Notes: generated by a model not told the origin, from the sequence alone. Positions 27,979 to 37,265 are shown, numbered from the stretch's first letter. The stretch is 64,000 bases of DNA from Rhizobiaceae bacterium (GCA_023953845.1 JAMLJC010000001.1:558001-622000); one strand, 5' to 3'. Made by a program: numbers and translations.

Positions 27979-29039
27979 GCGCGTACAGCGCCGCATTGCC
28001 GGAACTTCTGCAGCCGCGCACCAGCCCGCGTGAAATCGGCATGTGGGTCGCTGCCGGCATGCTGGTGGTGGCGCTTCACGCCTATGCGCTTTTCCATGCA
28101 CAGCAATGGAAGCCTTCCGAGCCGCCTGCCGAGGAAGCCGCTTCCGCCCTCATGATCGAACTCGCGCCCATGGCGGTCGCCCCGGACGCGGTGCCAGCCG
28201 AAATGGCTGAACTGGTCGAGAGCATGGAAGTGCCATCCGAACTCCCGCCGACGGAAATGGCCGAGCCGGAAACGACTCCGGCCGAAACCTTGACGAGCGA
28301 GATCGTCGAGGAGACCATGCCGCCCGAAACCGAACTGACGCAGGCCGAGCCGGTTGAGACCGAACCTGTAGAGACGGAGCCGCTGGAGACGGCCGAACCC
28401 GAGCAGGTGGAGCCTGTCGAAGCCGAGCCCGTCGAACCTGAAACGACGGCGCCGGAGCCGGTGCAGCAGGAGACCGTCGAGGAGGTCATTCCGGATCTCG
28501 TGGAGGCGCCGCTGCCGGAGGTAGCCATGGCGCTGCCGACGCCCAAACCCGACGTCGTCGAGGCCGAGCCTGAACCGGAACCCGCGCCGAAGCCGGTCGC
28601 CAAGAAGCCGGCGGAGAAGAAGCCCGCTCCCGAAAAGCCCGTCCGGAAAGAGGCGAAGAAGAAGCCGGTCCAGCCGGCGGTCGCGGCGAAGGCGAGCGCC
28701 AACGATGCGCCGAAGAAGGCTGCTCCTCGTCCGACCGAAGGCGCAAAGTCCTCGGGCGAATCGCCTGCCCGCTGGCAATCCCGCGTCAACGCCCATCTCA
28801 ATCGCTTCAAACGCTATCCGGCCGGTGAGCGGGAGACGGGCCAGGCCGCCGTGCGCTTCAGCATCGATCCGTCCGGACGCGTGCTCAGCGCAGCGCTCGC
28901 CCGCTCGTCGGGCAATGCGGCGCTCGACCGCGCTGCGGTGGAAATGGTACGCCGCGCCTCCCCGGTGCCGGCCCCACCCCCTGCGATTGCGCGGTCGAGG
29001 ATGAGCCTGACCGTGCCCGTCCGCTTCAGCCGGCGCTGA
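27975..29039 (+). CDS. tonB: TonB energy-transducing protein
   Basis: 354-aa TonB. One N-terminal membrane anchor (MWVAAGMLVVALHAYALF) retains the histidine typical of TonB. A long acidic Pro-Glu/Thr region follows, with short repeats of VETEP/VEAEP at about residues 115-160, and then a basic Lys-Pro stretch (KPVAKKPAEKKPAPEKP). The C-terminal domain at about 265-354 includes RFKRYPAGE and GRVLSAALARSSGNAALD. It spans the periplasm and drives the outer-membrane receptor encoded downstream. A hairpin at 29059-29084 follows the stop. Confidence 0.95.
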   Translation: MSAYSAALPELLQPRTSPREIGMWVAAGMLVVALHAYALFHAQQWKPSEPPAEEAASALMIELAPMAVAPDAVPAEMAELVESMEVPSELPPTEMAEPETTPAETLTSEIVEETMPPETELTQAEPVETEPVETEPLETAEPEQVEPVEAEPVEPETTAPEPVQQETVEEVIPDLVEAPLPEVAMALPTPKPDVVEAEPEPEPAPKPVAKKPAEKKPAPEKPVRKEAKKKPVQPAVAAKASANDAPKKAAPRPTEGAKSSGESPARWQSRVNAHLNRFKRYPAGERETGQAAVRFSIDPSGRVLSAALARSSGNAALDRAAVEMVRRASPVPAPPPAIARSRMSLTVPVRFSRR

Positions 29040-29058
29040 GCAGAGCGGCAACATCGTA

Positions 29059-29084
29059 GAATTGTGGCGCGCTCGCCACAATTC
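29059..29084 (+). terminator. Hairpin after tonB
   Basis: Perfect 11-bp inverted repeat GAATTGTGGCG/CGCCACAATTC with a CGCT loop, 20 bases after the tonB stop. There is no U-tract, so it may be a processing or attenuating structure. Confidence 0.6.
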
Positions 29085-29118
29085 CCATACGAACGTCATC
29101 TTTTTGCCTCAACATACT

Positions 29119-29133
29119 TGACTCGTATTGTCA
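29119..29133 (+). promoter_or_regulatory. Iron-responsive operator and promoter of the TonB-dependent receptor
   Basis: TGACTCGTATTGTCA is TGA-N9-TCA. It overlaps TTGACT (29118-29123) as -35, with CATAGT (29140-29145) as -10 at 16-base spacing, the clearest promoter/operator overlap of the five. Confidence 0.72.
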
Positions 29134-29258
29134 TCTTTTCATAGTGGCGCTGCCTTTACAGGCATTTCACCCAGCGTGCTGACGCGCCAGGCAATCCACA
29201 ATCTGAACATTTGACGGGGTCGTGCCGATCGGCCCCTCGATTATCGCAGGAGCAGAAT

Positions 29259-31514
29259 ATGAGCGGGGCAAACGGGACATCCACGGACCGGAAGATGGAA
29301 CCGGCCGCGGTGAAAACGACTTTGGGGCTTCTGCCGCTCATCGCTTTTTCCGCCGCGCTTACGGGCCCGGCCTTCGCGCAGGAGGTCCAGCTGGAGGAAG
29401 TGAACGTCCAGGGCGGTTCCGGTACCACCGGCAACACGCTCAACACCGGCACCGCGTCGGGCACCGGCGGACGCCTGCCGGGAACCGTCAAGGACATCCC
29501 GCAGACCGTCAACGTCGTCCCGCAGGAAGTGATGCAGCAGCAGCAGACGACGACGCTCGAGCAGGCGCTGCGCAACGTGCCGGGCGTCACCATGCGCATC
29601 GGCGAGGGCGGCGGCGGCCTCAACGGCGACCAGTTCATGATCCGCGGCTTCGAAGCCAAGGGCGACATCTACACGGACGGCCTGCGCGACATCGGTGTGC
29701 GCGTGCGCGATTCCTTTGCCTATGAGGACGTGCAGGTGCTGAAGGGCGGTTCTTCCGAAACCTTCGGCATGGGCACCACCGGCGGCGCCATCAATGCGCG
29801 CATCAAGAAGGCCCATCTCGGCGACCAGACCTCGATCGATGCGGCCGTCGGCACCGGACCGTTCGGACGCACCGTCGTGGACTTCAACCGGCAGCTCAGC
29901 GAAACCTCGGCCGTCCGCTTCGTCGGCATGGGCAATCTGCAGACGCTTACCGACCGCGACCATATCGAGCAGAACGCCGCCGGATTTCTGGCGACCGGCA
30001 GCCTCGGAATCGGCACCAACCTGCAGTGGGACATCAGCTACCTGTACCAGTACGGCGACCGCAGGCCGGACTATGGCGTGCCGATGATCGCGCGCGGCAC
30101 GGCAAGCATCGACAATCCAAGCCTGCCGATTACGGAATTCGGCGTGGCGCGCGATACCTTCTACGGCAAGAAGAAGGACCACGACATCACCAACTCGCAT
30201 GTCGTCACATCGAACGTGACGTGGGAAGCGAACGAGAACGTCACCTTCTACAACGACACGCGCCTTTCCTACGACACGCGCGATTTCGCGACCTCGGTTC
30301 CCAGCATGAACGCCGACACCACGGCCGCTTTCTTCGCCGGAGACCCGAACGCGAAGCTGAGCGGCTATGGCGGCGGCAATCCGACCTACGATCAGGACAC
30401 GTTCGGCTTCCAGAACGTCTCCACCATGGTGGCGGAGGTCGAGACAGGCAGCCTCAAGCACCAGATCGTCGCCGGCATCGACGTGTTCTACCAGACGAAC
30501 ACCCGCTACAACCACGCGCTGATCGGCACCAAAACCATTCCGAGCATCTGGAATCCGGACGCCACCTACGATGACGACGGCTATTCCTTCGACAGCGCAG
30601 CGTCGCAGATCCGCGAGGGCAGCGGCACCAATTTCGCCGTCTTCGCCAGCGACCGGGTCTGGTTCACGCCCGAGATTTCGCTGCTGGCAGGCGTCCGCTG
30701 GGATTATCTGGACAGCGACTTTTATACCGAAACGGCCACCGCCGTTACCGACGTCTCGCAGTCGAGCGATTTCGTCAGCCCGAAGGCCAGCCTGATCTGG
30801 GAGCCGACCCCCAATCAGACCTACTACCTGACCTATTCGTCCTCGGTCTCGGCCGTGCCCGGCCAGTTCGTCGCGAACGACGTCAATTCCATAAACGCCG
30901 CGCAGCCGGACAAGACCGAGGAGCGCAACCACATCTACGAGGTCGGTGGCAAGGTGAGCCTGCTCGACGGCAAGCTCGGCCTGACCGGCGCGGTATTCCA
31001 GGTCGACAAGGACGACGCCACCTACACGGACCCGACGACCGGCGATCCTGTCGCGACCGGCGAGAAGCACCGCGCGCGCGGCGTCGAGATCGGGGTGACC
31101 GGACAGATCACCGATGCCTGGAACGTCACCTTCGCCTATGCCTATGTCGATACCGAGGTTTTGGAATCGACGACTCCGGCGAATATCGGCAACAACATCC
31201 CGTTCGCCTCAGAGAACTCGCTGTCGCTGTGGACGGCTTACGAGATCGTCGAGCCGTTCGGCAAGGACGGCAAGCTGACGCTCGGCGGCGGCATCACCTA
31301 TTCGGACGGCTACTACACCAACTCGGCCAACACCGGCTGGATACCGGAAAACTTCTCGCTGGATGCATTCGCCTCCTACGAGTTCGACAAGTTCCGCGTC
31401 GCCATAAATGCCTATAACCTGACCGACAATCTGAATTACTCGACGGGGTGGGGCAATCGCGCCGTCGTGGCCCCCGGCCGCAGCTTCGTCGTGTCGGCTG
31501 GGATGAAGTTCTGA
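29259..31514 (+). CDS. TonB-dependent catecholate siderophore receptor
   Basis: 751-aa outer-membrane receptor. Signal peptide (LLPLIAFSAALTGPAFAQ), TonB-box-like EVQLEEVNVQG, plug domain with DIPQTVNVVPQEVMQQ, DQFMIRGF and DVQVLKGG. A 22-strand-type beta barrel ends in the terminal phenylalanine of SAGMKF. Followed by a PiuC/YbiX-type gene, the arrangement matches E. coli fiu-ybiX, so a catecholate ligand is likely; it may take up the enterobactin-like product of this locus. ATG at 29259 has AGGAG 7 bases upstream; earlier in-frame start adds non-signal sequence. Confidence 0.92.
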   Translation: MSGANGTSTDRKMEPAAVKTTLGLLPLIAFSAALTGPAFAQEVQLEEVNVQGGSGTTGNTLNTGTASGTGGRLPGTVKDIPQTVNVVPQEVMQQQQTTTLEQALRNVPGVTMRIGEGGGGLNGDQFMIRGFEAKGDIYTDGLRDIGVRVRDSFAYEDVQVLKGGSSETFGMGTTGGAINARIKKAHLGDQTSIDAAVGTGPFGRTVVDFNRQLSETSAVRFVGMGNLQTLTDRDHIEQNAAGFLATGSLGIGTNLQWDISYLYQYGDRRPDYGVPMIARGTASIDNPSLPITEFGVARDTFYGKKKDHDITNSHVVTSNVTWEANENVTFYNDTRLSYDTRDFATSVPSMNADTTAAFFAGDPNAKLSGYGGGNPTYDQDTFGFQNVSTMVAEVETGSLKHQIVAGIDVFYQTNTRYNHALIGTKTIPSIWNPDATYDDDGYSFDSAASQIREGSGTNFAVFASDRVWFTPEISLLAGVRWDYLDSDFYTETATAVTDVSQSSDFVSPKASLIWEPTPNQTYYLTYSSSVSAVPGQFVANDVNSINAAQPDKTEERNHIYEVGGKVSLLDGKLGLTGAVFQVDKDDATYTDPTTGDPVATGEKHRARGVEIGVTGQITDAWNVTFAYAYVDTEVLESTTPANIGNNIPFASENSLSLWTAYEIVEPFGKDGKLTLGGGITYSDGYYTNSANTGWIPENFSLDAFASYEFDKFRVAINAYNLTDNLNYSTGWGNRAVVAPGRSFVVSAGMKF

Positions 31515-31518
31515 TCTC

Positions 31519-31551
31519 GCGGGGGCCGGCTAATATAACGCCGGCCCCCGC
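31519..31551 (+). terminator. GC-rich hairpin after the receptor gene
   Basis: Perfect 12-bp stem GCGGGGGCCGGC/GCCGGCCCCCGC with a 9-base loop, 5 bases after the receptor stop. It lacks a U-tract but is strong enough to stop or attenuate transcription before the PiuC gene. Confidence 0.65.
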
Positions 31552-31629
31552 GCCAATGCAAACCGCCGCTCCGTCGTGATCGCACGGCGGGGTGGTATCG
31601 CCGTTTCTGCCAGTTGCCGGAATTTCCAG

Positions 31630-32313
31630 ATGCTCGTCGTCATACCCGATATGCTCACCCCCGAAGAAGTCGCCTATGTGCGGCAGGTGCTCGAGCGCAC
31701 CACCTGGGTCGATGGCCGCGCCACCGCGGGTGAACAGGCCGCACTGGTCAAGAAAAACCTGCAGGTGCCGGTCGATTCTCCCGAGGCGAAGGAGCTCAGC
31801 CAGATCGTGGTGAGGGCGCTGGCCCGCAACGCGACTTTCTCCTCGGCCGCGCTGCCTCTCCATGTGCTGCCGCCGATGTTCAATCGCTATGACGAAGGCA
31901 TGACCTTCGGCGCCCATGTCGACGGCTCGATCCGCGTCATTCCGGGCACCGGGCATCGTATCCGCACGGATGTGTCCTCAACGCTGTTCCTGACGCCGCC
32001 CGAGGACTATGACGGCGGCGAACTGGTCGTGCACGACACCTACGGCACGCATCAGGTGAAGCTGCCGGCCGGCCACATGGTCGTCTATCCGGCCACCAGC
32101 ATGCACAGCGTCACGCCGGTGACGCGGGGCAGCCGCTGGGCGTCGTTCTTCTGGACGCAGTCCATGGTCAAGGACGACTGGCAGCGGAACATGCTCTATG
32201 ATCTCGACATGTCGATCATTCAGGTACGTCAGACCATGCCCGACGATCATCCCGCCGTCGTCGGCCTGACCGCCCACTACCACAACCTCATCCGTCACTG
32301 GTCCGACCTTTGA
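31630..32313 (+). CDS. Fe(II)/2-oxoglutarate-dependent hydroxylase (PiuC/YbiX type)
   Basis: 227-aa PKHD-type hydroxylase. The iron site is visible as HVDG (His-x-Asp) near residue 97 and His in SMHSVTPVTRG near 158, with the 2-oxoglutarate-binding Arg in the same segment. Family members sit next to siderophore receptors (E. coli fiu-ybiX, Pseudomonas piuA-piuC) and are iron-regulated; the substrate is unknown. ATG at 31630 (MLVVIPDMLTPEEV) starts the conserved domain; the frame is open from 31576. No separate iron operator was found before it, so expression may depend on read-through from the receptor gene. Confidence 0.9.
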   Translation: MLVVIPDMLTPEEVAYVRQVLERTTWVDGRATAGEQAALVKKNLQVPVDSPEAKELSQIVVRALARNATFSSAALPLHVLPPMFNRYDEGMTFGAHVDGSIRVIPGTGHRIRTDVSSTLFLTPPEDYDGGELVVHDTYGTHQVKLPAGHMVVYPATSMHSVTPVTRGSRWASFFWTQSMVKDDWQRNMLYDLDMSIIQVRQTMPDDHPAVVGLTAHYHNLIRHWSDL

Positions 32314-32344
32314 CCAAGCAGGCGCCGCGCGACGGGGATCGGGG

Positions 32345-33445
32345 ATGACCGCGACGCCGCTGGTCCCGACGGGCGTTGTATCGCTGGCCGACTATGAACG
32401 ACTGGCGCGAGAGCGCCTGCCCGCCGCGACATGGGCCTATATATCCGGCGCGGGTGCCGACGGGTTGACGCGCCGCTGGAACCGCGAGGCCTTTGACGCG
32501 CTGAAGCTCGAAGGCCGTGTGTTCCCCGACATGCGAAACGCCTCCACGGCGACGAGCCTGCTCGGCGTCGACATCGACGCGCCGATCATTCTGGCGCCGG
32601 TCGCCTTCCAGAAGCTCGCGCATCCGGACGGCGAGGTCGCGACGGCCGTCGGTGCCGGCGCCACCGCCACGGTGATGACCGTGAGCACGCAGGCGACTTG
32701 CACGATCGAGGACGTCGCCGCGGCGGCCCATGCGCCGTTGTGGTTCCAGCTCTACATGTCATCCGATCGCGGCTTCACGCGCAGCCTGCTGCGGCGCGCG
32801 GAAGCCAGCGGCTATCGGGCAGTGATGGTGACGGCCGATGCCGCCGTCAACGGCGTGCGCAACGAGGAACAGCGCGCCGGATTCGAGCTCCCGCCGGGCG
32901 TCGGCGCGGTCAATCTGCTCGGTGCTCCAGTCCCGAGCGTCCGCGCCGGCCCCGGCGAGAGTCCCGTCTTTCGGGGACTCCTTGATCTGGCGCCCACATG
33001 GGACGATCTGGCCTGGCTTTGCGCCGAAACGGCGTTGCCCGTTCTGGTGAAAGGGATCGTCAGCCCGGCGGATGCCGAGCGCGCCTGCGCGCTCGGCGCG
33101 AAGGGCATCGTCGTCTCCAATCATGGTGGACGCACACTGGACACGCTGCCGGCCTCGATCGAGGCGCTTCCGGCCGTGGCGCGACGCGTTGCCGGGCGCG
33201 TTCCGCTCATTCTCGATGGCGGAGTGCGGCGCGGCACCGATGTGCTGAAGGCGCTCGCACTCGGCGCCAGCGCCGTCATGATCGGCCAGCCCGTCATGCA
33301 TGCGCTCGCCGTCGCCGGCGCCACGGGCGTCGCGCACATGATCGCCATCCTGAAAGCCGAGTTGGAAGTGGCGATGGCGCTCACCGGCCGCTCCGACATC
33401 GCCAGCATCGATCATACGGTGCTGTGGGATAAAAGCGCTCGCTGA
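32345..33445 (+). CDS. FMN-dependent alpha-hydroxy-acid oxidase
   Basis: 366-aa enzyme of the lactate/glycolate oxidase family. FMN and catalytic segments include LAPVAFQKLAHPDGE, VSTQATCTIEDVA, LVKGIVSPADAE, and VSNHGGRTLDT with the catalytic His and substrate Arg. It oxidises a small 2-hydroxy acid, probably with oxygen or as a dehydrogenase. It is 31 bases downstream of the PiuC-type gene. The reason for its presence at the end of a siderophore locus is unknown. GGGG precedes the ATG at 32345. Confidence 0.88.
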   Translation: MTATPLVPTGVVSLADYERLARERLPAATWAYISGAGADGLTRRWNREAFDALKLEGRVFPDMRNASTATSLLGVDIDAPIILAPVAFQKLAHPDGEVATAVGAGATATVMTVSTQATCTIEDVAAAAHAPLWFQLYMSSDRGFTRSLLRRAEASGYRAVMVTADAAVNGVRNEEQRAGFELPPGVGAVNLLGAPVPSVRAGPGESPVFRGLLDLAPTWDDLAWLCAETALPVLVKGIVSPADAERACALGAKGIVVSNHGGRTLDTLPASIEALPAVARRVAGRVPLILDGGVRRGTDVLKALALGASAVMIGQPVMHALAVAGATGVAHMIAILKAELEVAMALTGRSDIASIDHTVLWDKSAR

Positions 33446-33648
33446 CCCGCGATCGATCCCCGCTTTTGCGAAAACCATCGGCACAGAACCGCGAACCCCT
33501 CGCCTCGGCGGGAGTCCCCGCGATTTTCAACTGCTTTGATTTGCCGTTTCGCGCAGCGCGCTCTAATTCGTGAAGCTGAAAGGTTCGGGATCGGAACCTC
33601 GGCGACGAAAGCCTATGGAGGAGGGGCCGGCGCAGCCCGGAACGCACC

Positions 33649-35616
33649 ATGTCATCACCGGCTAATGAACAGCCGTCGCGCGGCGTCCGGCCTGCTATGA
33701 CGGTCCAGAACTATACTAGGATCGCCGTTCCGCCGGTGGTGACGCTGATCGGCGTGACAGCCTTGCTTTATCTGGGACGCGATGTCCTGCTGCCGCTGGC
33801 GGTCGCGCTGCTGCTCACCTTCGCACTTGCGCCGATCGTCTCGTTCCTGCGCCGGCGCGGCGCGCCGAGACCCGTCGCCGTGATCGCCACGGCGATCATC
33901 GCCTTCTCGATCATCGGCCTGCTGTCGTTTCTGCTCGCGGCGCAGGTGACGACCCTCGCCCAGAACGTGCCTTCATATCAGTCGAACATCATCGGCAAGA
34001 TACGCTCGCTCAAGGCAGCCGGCGGAGAAGGTGGCATCATCGACCGCATCGCGGCAGCGATAGAACGCGTTGGCGCCGAACTGCGGGCCACGCCGGCTCC
34101 CGAAGCGCCGGTGGCCACGCCGGTCGATCCCCAGCCGAAGCCGATCCCCGTCGAGGTGGTTTCGAGCGAAGGGCCGCTGGAGATTCTCCAGAACATAGTG
34201 GTACCGCTCGTCCAGCCCTTCGCGACCGCCGGCCTGATCGTCATTCTGGTGATCTTCATGCTGATGGAGCGCGAGAACCTGCGGGACCGCTTCATCCGTC
34301 TGGCCGGCTCTGGCGACCTGAACCGCACGACGGAGGCGCTGCAGGATGCCGGCAAGCGCGTCGCGCAATATCTGCTGATGCAGCTCATCATCAACACGAC
34401 CTATGCGATCCCGATAACCCTGGGACTCTGGGTGATCGGCGTGCCCAATGCCTTCCTGTGGGGCATGCTGACGCTCGTCCTGCGTTTCGTGCCTTATATC
34501 GGCCCCGCGATCGGCATGTTCCTGCCGATGCTGGTGACCTTCGCCGCCCTGCCCGGCTGGACGCCCGTCCTGATGGTGGCGGGCCTTTTCATCCTGATGG
34601 AACTGATCAGCAACAACATGATGGAGCCGTGGCTCTACGGTTCCCGTACCGGTCTGAGCTCGCTCGCCGTCATCGTGTCCGCCATTTTCTGGAGCTGGCT
34701 GTGGGGTCCCCTGGGCCTCGTCCTGTCGACGCCGTTGACCGTGTGCCTGGTCGTTCTCGGACGCCACGTTCCGCAGTTCGAATTCCTCGACGTTCTGCTC
34801 GGCAACGAGCCGGTGCTGGAGCCGCATGCCCGCGTCTACCAGCGGCTGCTCGCCGGCGACCCGGACGAGGCTGCCGACTATGCCGAGGAATTCCTGAAGG
34901 AGGAATACCTCGTCGACTTCTACGAGAAGGTCGGCATTCCCGCGCTGCTTCTTGCCGAGCGGGACCGACAGCGAGGCGTCATGGCGGAGGAGCGTCAGGC
35001 CCTTTTCGCCTCGTCGGTCCGTGCTCTGGTCGAGGATCTGGAGGAGACCGCCGAGGAAGAGGAGGATTCGGACGAGGAAGACGCTCGCACGGACAATGAT
35101 GGAAATCCGACGATCGAACTGCCTGACGGCGAGGGCAAATCGCTGCTTTGCATCGGCGGGCGCGGCGAACTGGACGACGCCGCGGCCATTATGCTGGCCC
35201 AGGTGCTCGAAGTGCAGGGCGCACGGATTTTCCGTGCGACCTACAGGCAGCTTTCGAGCGACAGCATCATCCGCCTGCCGCTTGGCGAGATGCAGACCGT
35301 GGTCATCTCCTATCTTAACGCGGCGTCCTCGACGCAGGCGCGCTACGCCGTGCGGCGGCTGAAGCGGATGCGACCCGCACTGCGCGTCGGGCTTTTCATG
35401 CCGGATTTGCCGCCGCCGGACGAGACGCAGGGGGAGCTTTCGGCTGAAACGACGGGAGCCGACTTCATCGCGCGAACGCTGGCCGAAGCGGCCGAAAACG
35501 GCTTTGCGGACACCAAACCCGTCAAGATCAAGGGAACGCCAAAGCGGCTGGGGCCGCGCAAGCGCGCGAAGAGCACATCCCGGAAACCCGTGGAGGAAGC
35601 CGCCGCGCAGGCGTGA
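33649..35616 (+). CDS. AI-2E-family transporter with long C-terminal extension
   Basis: 655-aa membrane protein. Residues about 20-380 are the AI-2E/PerM domain with about eight helices (VVTLIGVTALLYLGRDVLLPLAVALLL in part; MLTLVLRFVPYIGPAIGMFLP; FILMELISNNMMEPWLYG). This domain normally makes up the whole protein (350-400 aa). Here a cytosolic tail of about 270 residues follows, with an acidic stretch (EEEEDSDEED), a region like ICGGRGELDDAAAIMLAQ-type sensing sequence (CIGGRGELDDAAA) and a basic end. The transported substrate is unknown; Na+/H+ exchange or autoinducer export are reported for relatives. The start could be 33697 instead. Confidence 0.85.
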   Translation: MSSPANEQPSRGVRPAMTVQNYTRIAVPPVVTLIGVTALLYLGRDVLLPLAVALLLTFALAPIVSFLRRRGAPRPVAVIATAIIAFSIIGLLSFLLAAQVTTLAQNVPSYQSNIIGKIRSLKAAGGEGGIIDRIAAAIERVGAELRATPAPEAPVATPVDPQPKPIPVEVVSSEGPLEILQNIVVPLVQPFATAGLIVILVIFMLMERENLRDRFIRLAGSGDLNRTTEALQDAGKRVAQYLLMQLIINTTYAIPITLGLWVIGVPNAFLWGMLTLVLRFVPYIGPAIGMFLPMLVTFAALPGWTPVLMVAGLFILMELISNNMMEPWLYGSRTGLSSLAVIVSAIFWSWLWGPLGLVLSTPLTVCLVVLGRHVPQFEFLDVLLGNEPVLEPHARVYQRLLAGDPDEAADYAEEFLKEEYLVDFYEKVGIPALLLAERDRQRGVMAEERQALFASSVRALVEDLEETAEEEEDSDEEDARTDNDGNPTIELPDGEGKSLLCIGGRGELDDAAAIMLAQVLEVQGARIFRATYRQLSSDSIIRLPLGEMQTVVISYLNAASSTQARYAVRRLKRMRPALRVGLFMPDLPPPDETQGELSAETTGADFIARTLAEAAENGFADTKPVKIKGTPKRLGPRKRAKSTSRKPVEEAAAQA

Positions 35617-35762
35617 TCGTCCGGACCATCATGGAGCACATGGCCACGGGACGCCGTGACGATGCGGGAGCGGCCCACGTTTCAGGCGCAGGCCTATGGG
35701 GTTCTGGCCGAACATTGTAAGGCTGTGCCGACAACGCAAGATCATGAAAAATGGAGTTTGAG

Positions 35763-36467
35763 ATGTCGGCAGGAAAAGTGGCGCTTGTCACCGCAGGCGG
35801 CAGCGGCATGGGCGCGGCGGCGGCGAGGCGGCTCGCAGCCGACGGCTTCAACGTGGCGGTCCTGTCGTCCTCGGGCAAGGGCGAGGCACTCGCGACCCAA
35901 CTTGGCGGTATCGGCGTTACCGGTTCCAATCAGTCGAACGACGACCTGAAGCGCCTGGTCGACGGCGCGCTCGACCGCTGGGGGCGTATAGATGTGCTGG
36001 TCAACAGCGCCGGCCACGGTCCGCGCAAGCCTATCCTCGAAATCACCGACGAGGACTGGCATACCGGCATCGACGTCTATTTTCTGAACGCGGTGCGCCC
36101 GACACGGCTGGTGACGCCGGTGATGCAGAAGCAGAAGTCCGGTGCCATCATCAACATTTCGACGGCCTGGGCGTTCGAACCGGGCGCCATGTTCCCGACC
36201 TCGGCGGTGGCCCGGGCGGGGCTGGCATCCTTCACCAAGATCTTCGCCGACACCTACGCCGTCGACAACATCCGCATGAACAACGTCCTGCCCGGATGGA
36301 TCGACAGCCTGCCGGCGACGGAGGAACGGCGGGACAGCGTGCCGCTGAAGCGCTACGGCGCGGCAGAGGAAATCGCCGCCACCATTGCCTTCCTCGCCTC
36401 GGACGGCGCTGCCTACATCACCGGCCAGAACATCCGTGTCGACGGCGGCGTCACGCGGTCGGTGTAG
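35763..36467 (+). CDS. SDR-family protein lacking the Tyr/Lys catalytic pair
   Basis: 234-aa Rossmann-fold SDR with VTAGGSGMGAAAARRLA at the N-terminus, NSAGHGP in the middle and C-terminal ITGQNIRVDGGVTRS. Where classical SDRs have YxxxK the sequence reads SAVARAG after TSWAF-like STAWAFEPG, so Tyr is Ser and Lys is Arg. It may use other residues or be a non-classical binder. GGAG lies 6 bases before ATG 35763. It is monocistronic. The insertion sequence begins 16 bases after its stop. Confidence 0.85.
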   Translation: MSAGKVALVTAGGSGMGAAAARRLAADGFNVAVLSSSGKGEALATQLGGIGVTGSNQSNDDLKRLVDGALDRWGRIDVLVNSAGHGPRKPILEITDEDWHTGIDVYFLNAVRPTRLVTPVMQKQKSGAIINISTAWAFEPGAMFPTSAVARAGLASFTKIFADTYAVDNIRMNNVLPGWIDSLPATEERRDSVPLKRYGAAEEIAATIAFLASDGAAYITGQNIRVDGGVTRSV

Positions 36468-36504
36468 ACCGCAAGGTTCGTGCTAGGCTGTAGTGACGAT
36501 TTAA

Positions 36505-36999
36505 CTATCTGATCCAAATAGCTATGGCTGCGATGAGGACGAAGCCTCGGAAGTTTGCGAGGAGCTTGTCGTATCGCGTTGCGACGCGGCGGAACTGCTT
36601 GAGTTTGGCAAAGAAGCGCTCAATGAGGTTTCGTTCCTTGTAGATGCGCCAGTCGCAAGCGTGAGGACGCCTTCGTTCGGGCCTTGGCGGAATGACGGGG
36701 ATAGCTCCAGCATCGAGAATGATGTCGTGGAAGGCCTCGGCGTCATAGGCGCGGTCGGCGATGACGTGGCGAGGTTTAAGGCCTTCCAGCAGGTCCTTGC
36801 CGTAGATCACATCGCCTCGGTGGCCCGGCGAGAGCACGAAGCGCACCGGCAGGCCGAGCGCATCGACGGCGGCATGGATCTTGGTTCCTAGCCCGCCGCG
36901 TGAACGGCCAAGACCCTGGGCGTCCGCTCCCCCCTTTTCCGCCGTGCCCCGGCGGCTTGGGGCTGTGCGCGGATGGAGGTGGAATCGATCGCGACCCAA
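36505..36999 (-). CDS. IS5-family transposase, second frame (orfB)
   Basis: C-terminal part of the transposase with the second Asp in HVIADRAYDAEAF and the catalytic Glu in RNLIERFFAKLKQFRRVATRYDK (in part), the classic IS5/IS427 C-terminal motif. It is in the -1 frame relative to orfA and overlaps its end. The independent reading from 36999 has no good start; expression is expected as a fusion through the slippery A4G6 run at 36929-36938. Confidence 0.88.
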   Translation of the reverse strand: MGRDRFHLHPRTAPSRRGTAEKGGADAQGLGRSRGGLGTKIHAAVDALGLPVRFVLSPGHRGDVIYGKDLLEGLKPRHVIADRAYDAEAFHDIILDAGAIPVIPPRPERRRPHACDWRIYKERNLIERFFAKLKQFRRVATRYDKLLANFRGFVLIAAIAIWIR

Positions 37000-37265
37000 T
37001 CGAGGTCGGCTTCTTTGGCCAGTGCCTCGAACAGCTTTTCGAGCACACCCATCTCGATCCAGCGGTAGTAACGCCGCTTGGCTGTCTGATAGTTGCCATA
37101 ACGCTCGGGTAGATCACGCCAGCGTCCACCCGAGCGGGCCATCCAGATCAAAGCGTCGACAAAGCGCCGGTTGTTGGTGCGTGGACCACGTCGACCCTTG
37201 CGACCACCCGGCACAAACGGCTCAATCCGCAGCCACTGTTCATTGCTCAGCCCATCCACATCCAT
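36888..37265 (-). CDS. IS5-family transposase, first frame (orfA)
   Basis: 125-aa N-terminal transposase part with the conserved DUF4096-type start (MDVDGLSNEQWLRIEPFVPG) and first catalytic Asp in WVAIDSTSIRAQP. The frame runs CGG AAA AGG GGG GAG through the slippery run on the minus strand; a -1 shift there enters orfB (GGA GCG GAC). Programmed frameshifting of this kind is usual in IS427-type elements. Confidence 0.88.
   Translation of the reverse strand: MDVDGLSNEQWLRIEPFVPGGRKGRRGPRTNNRRFVDALIWMARSGGRWRDLPERYGNYQTAKRRYYRWIEMGVLEKLFEALAKEADLDWVAIDSTSIRAQPQAAGARRKRGERTPRVLAVHAAG

Noticed and set aside
28340..28480. Possible tandem DNA repeat in tonB
   Set aside because: The VETEP/VEAEP-type repetition is ordinary low-complexity of the TonB periplasmic spacer, not a separate repeat element.
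29241..31070. A 609-codon minus-strand frame opposite the TonB-dependent receptor
   Set aside because: Antisense shadow of the receptor gene; no recognisable domain and no ribosome site.
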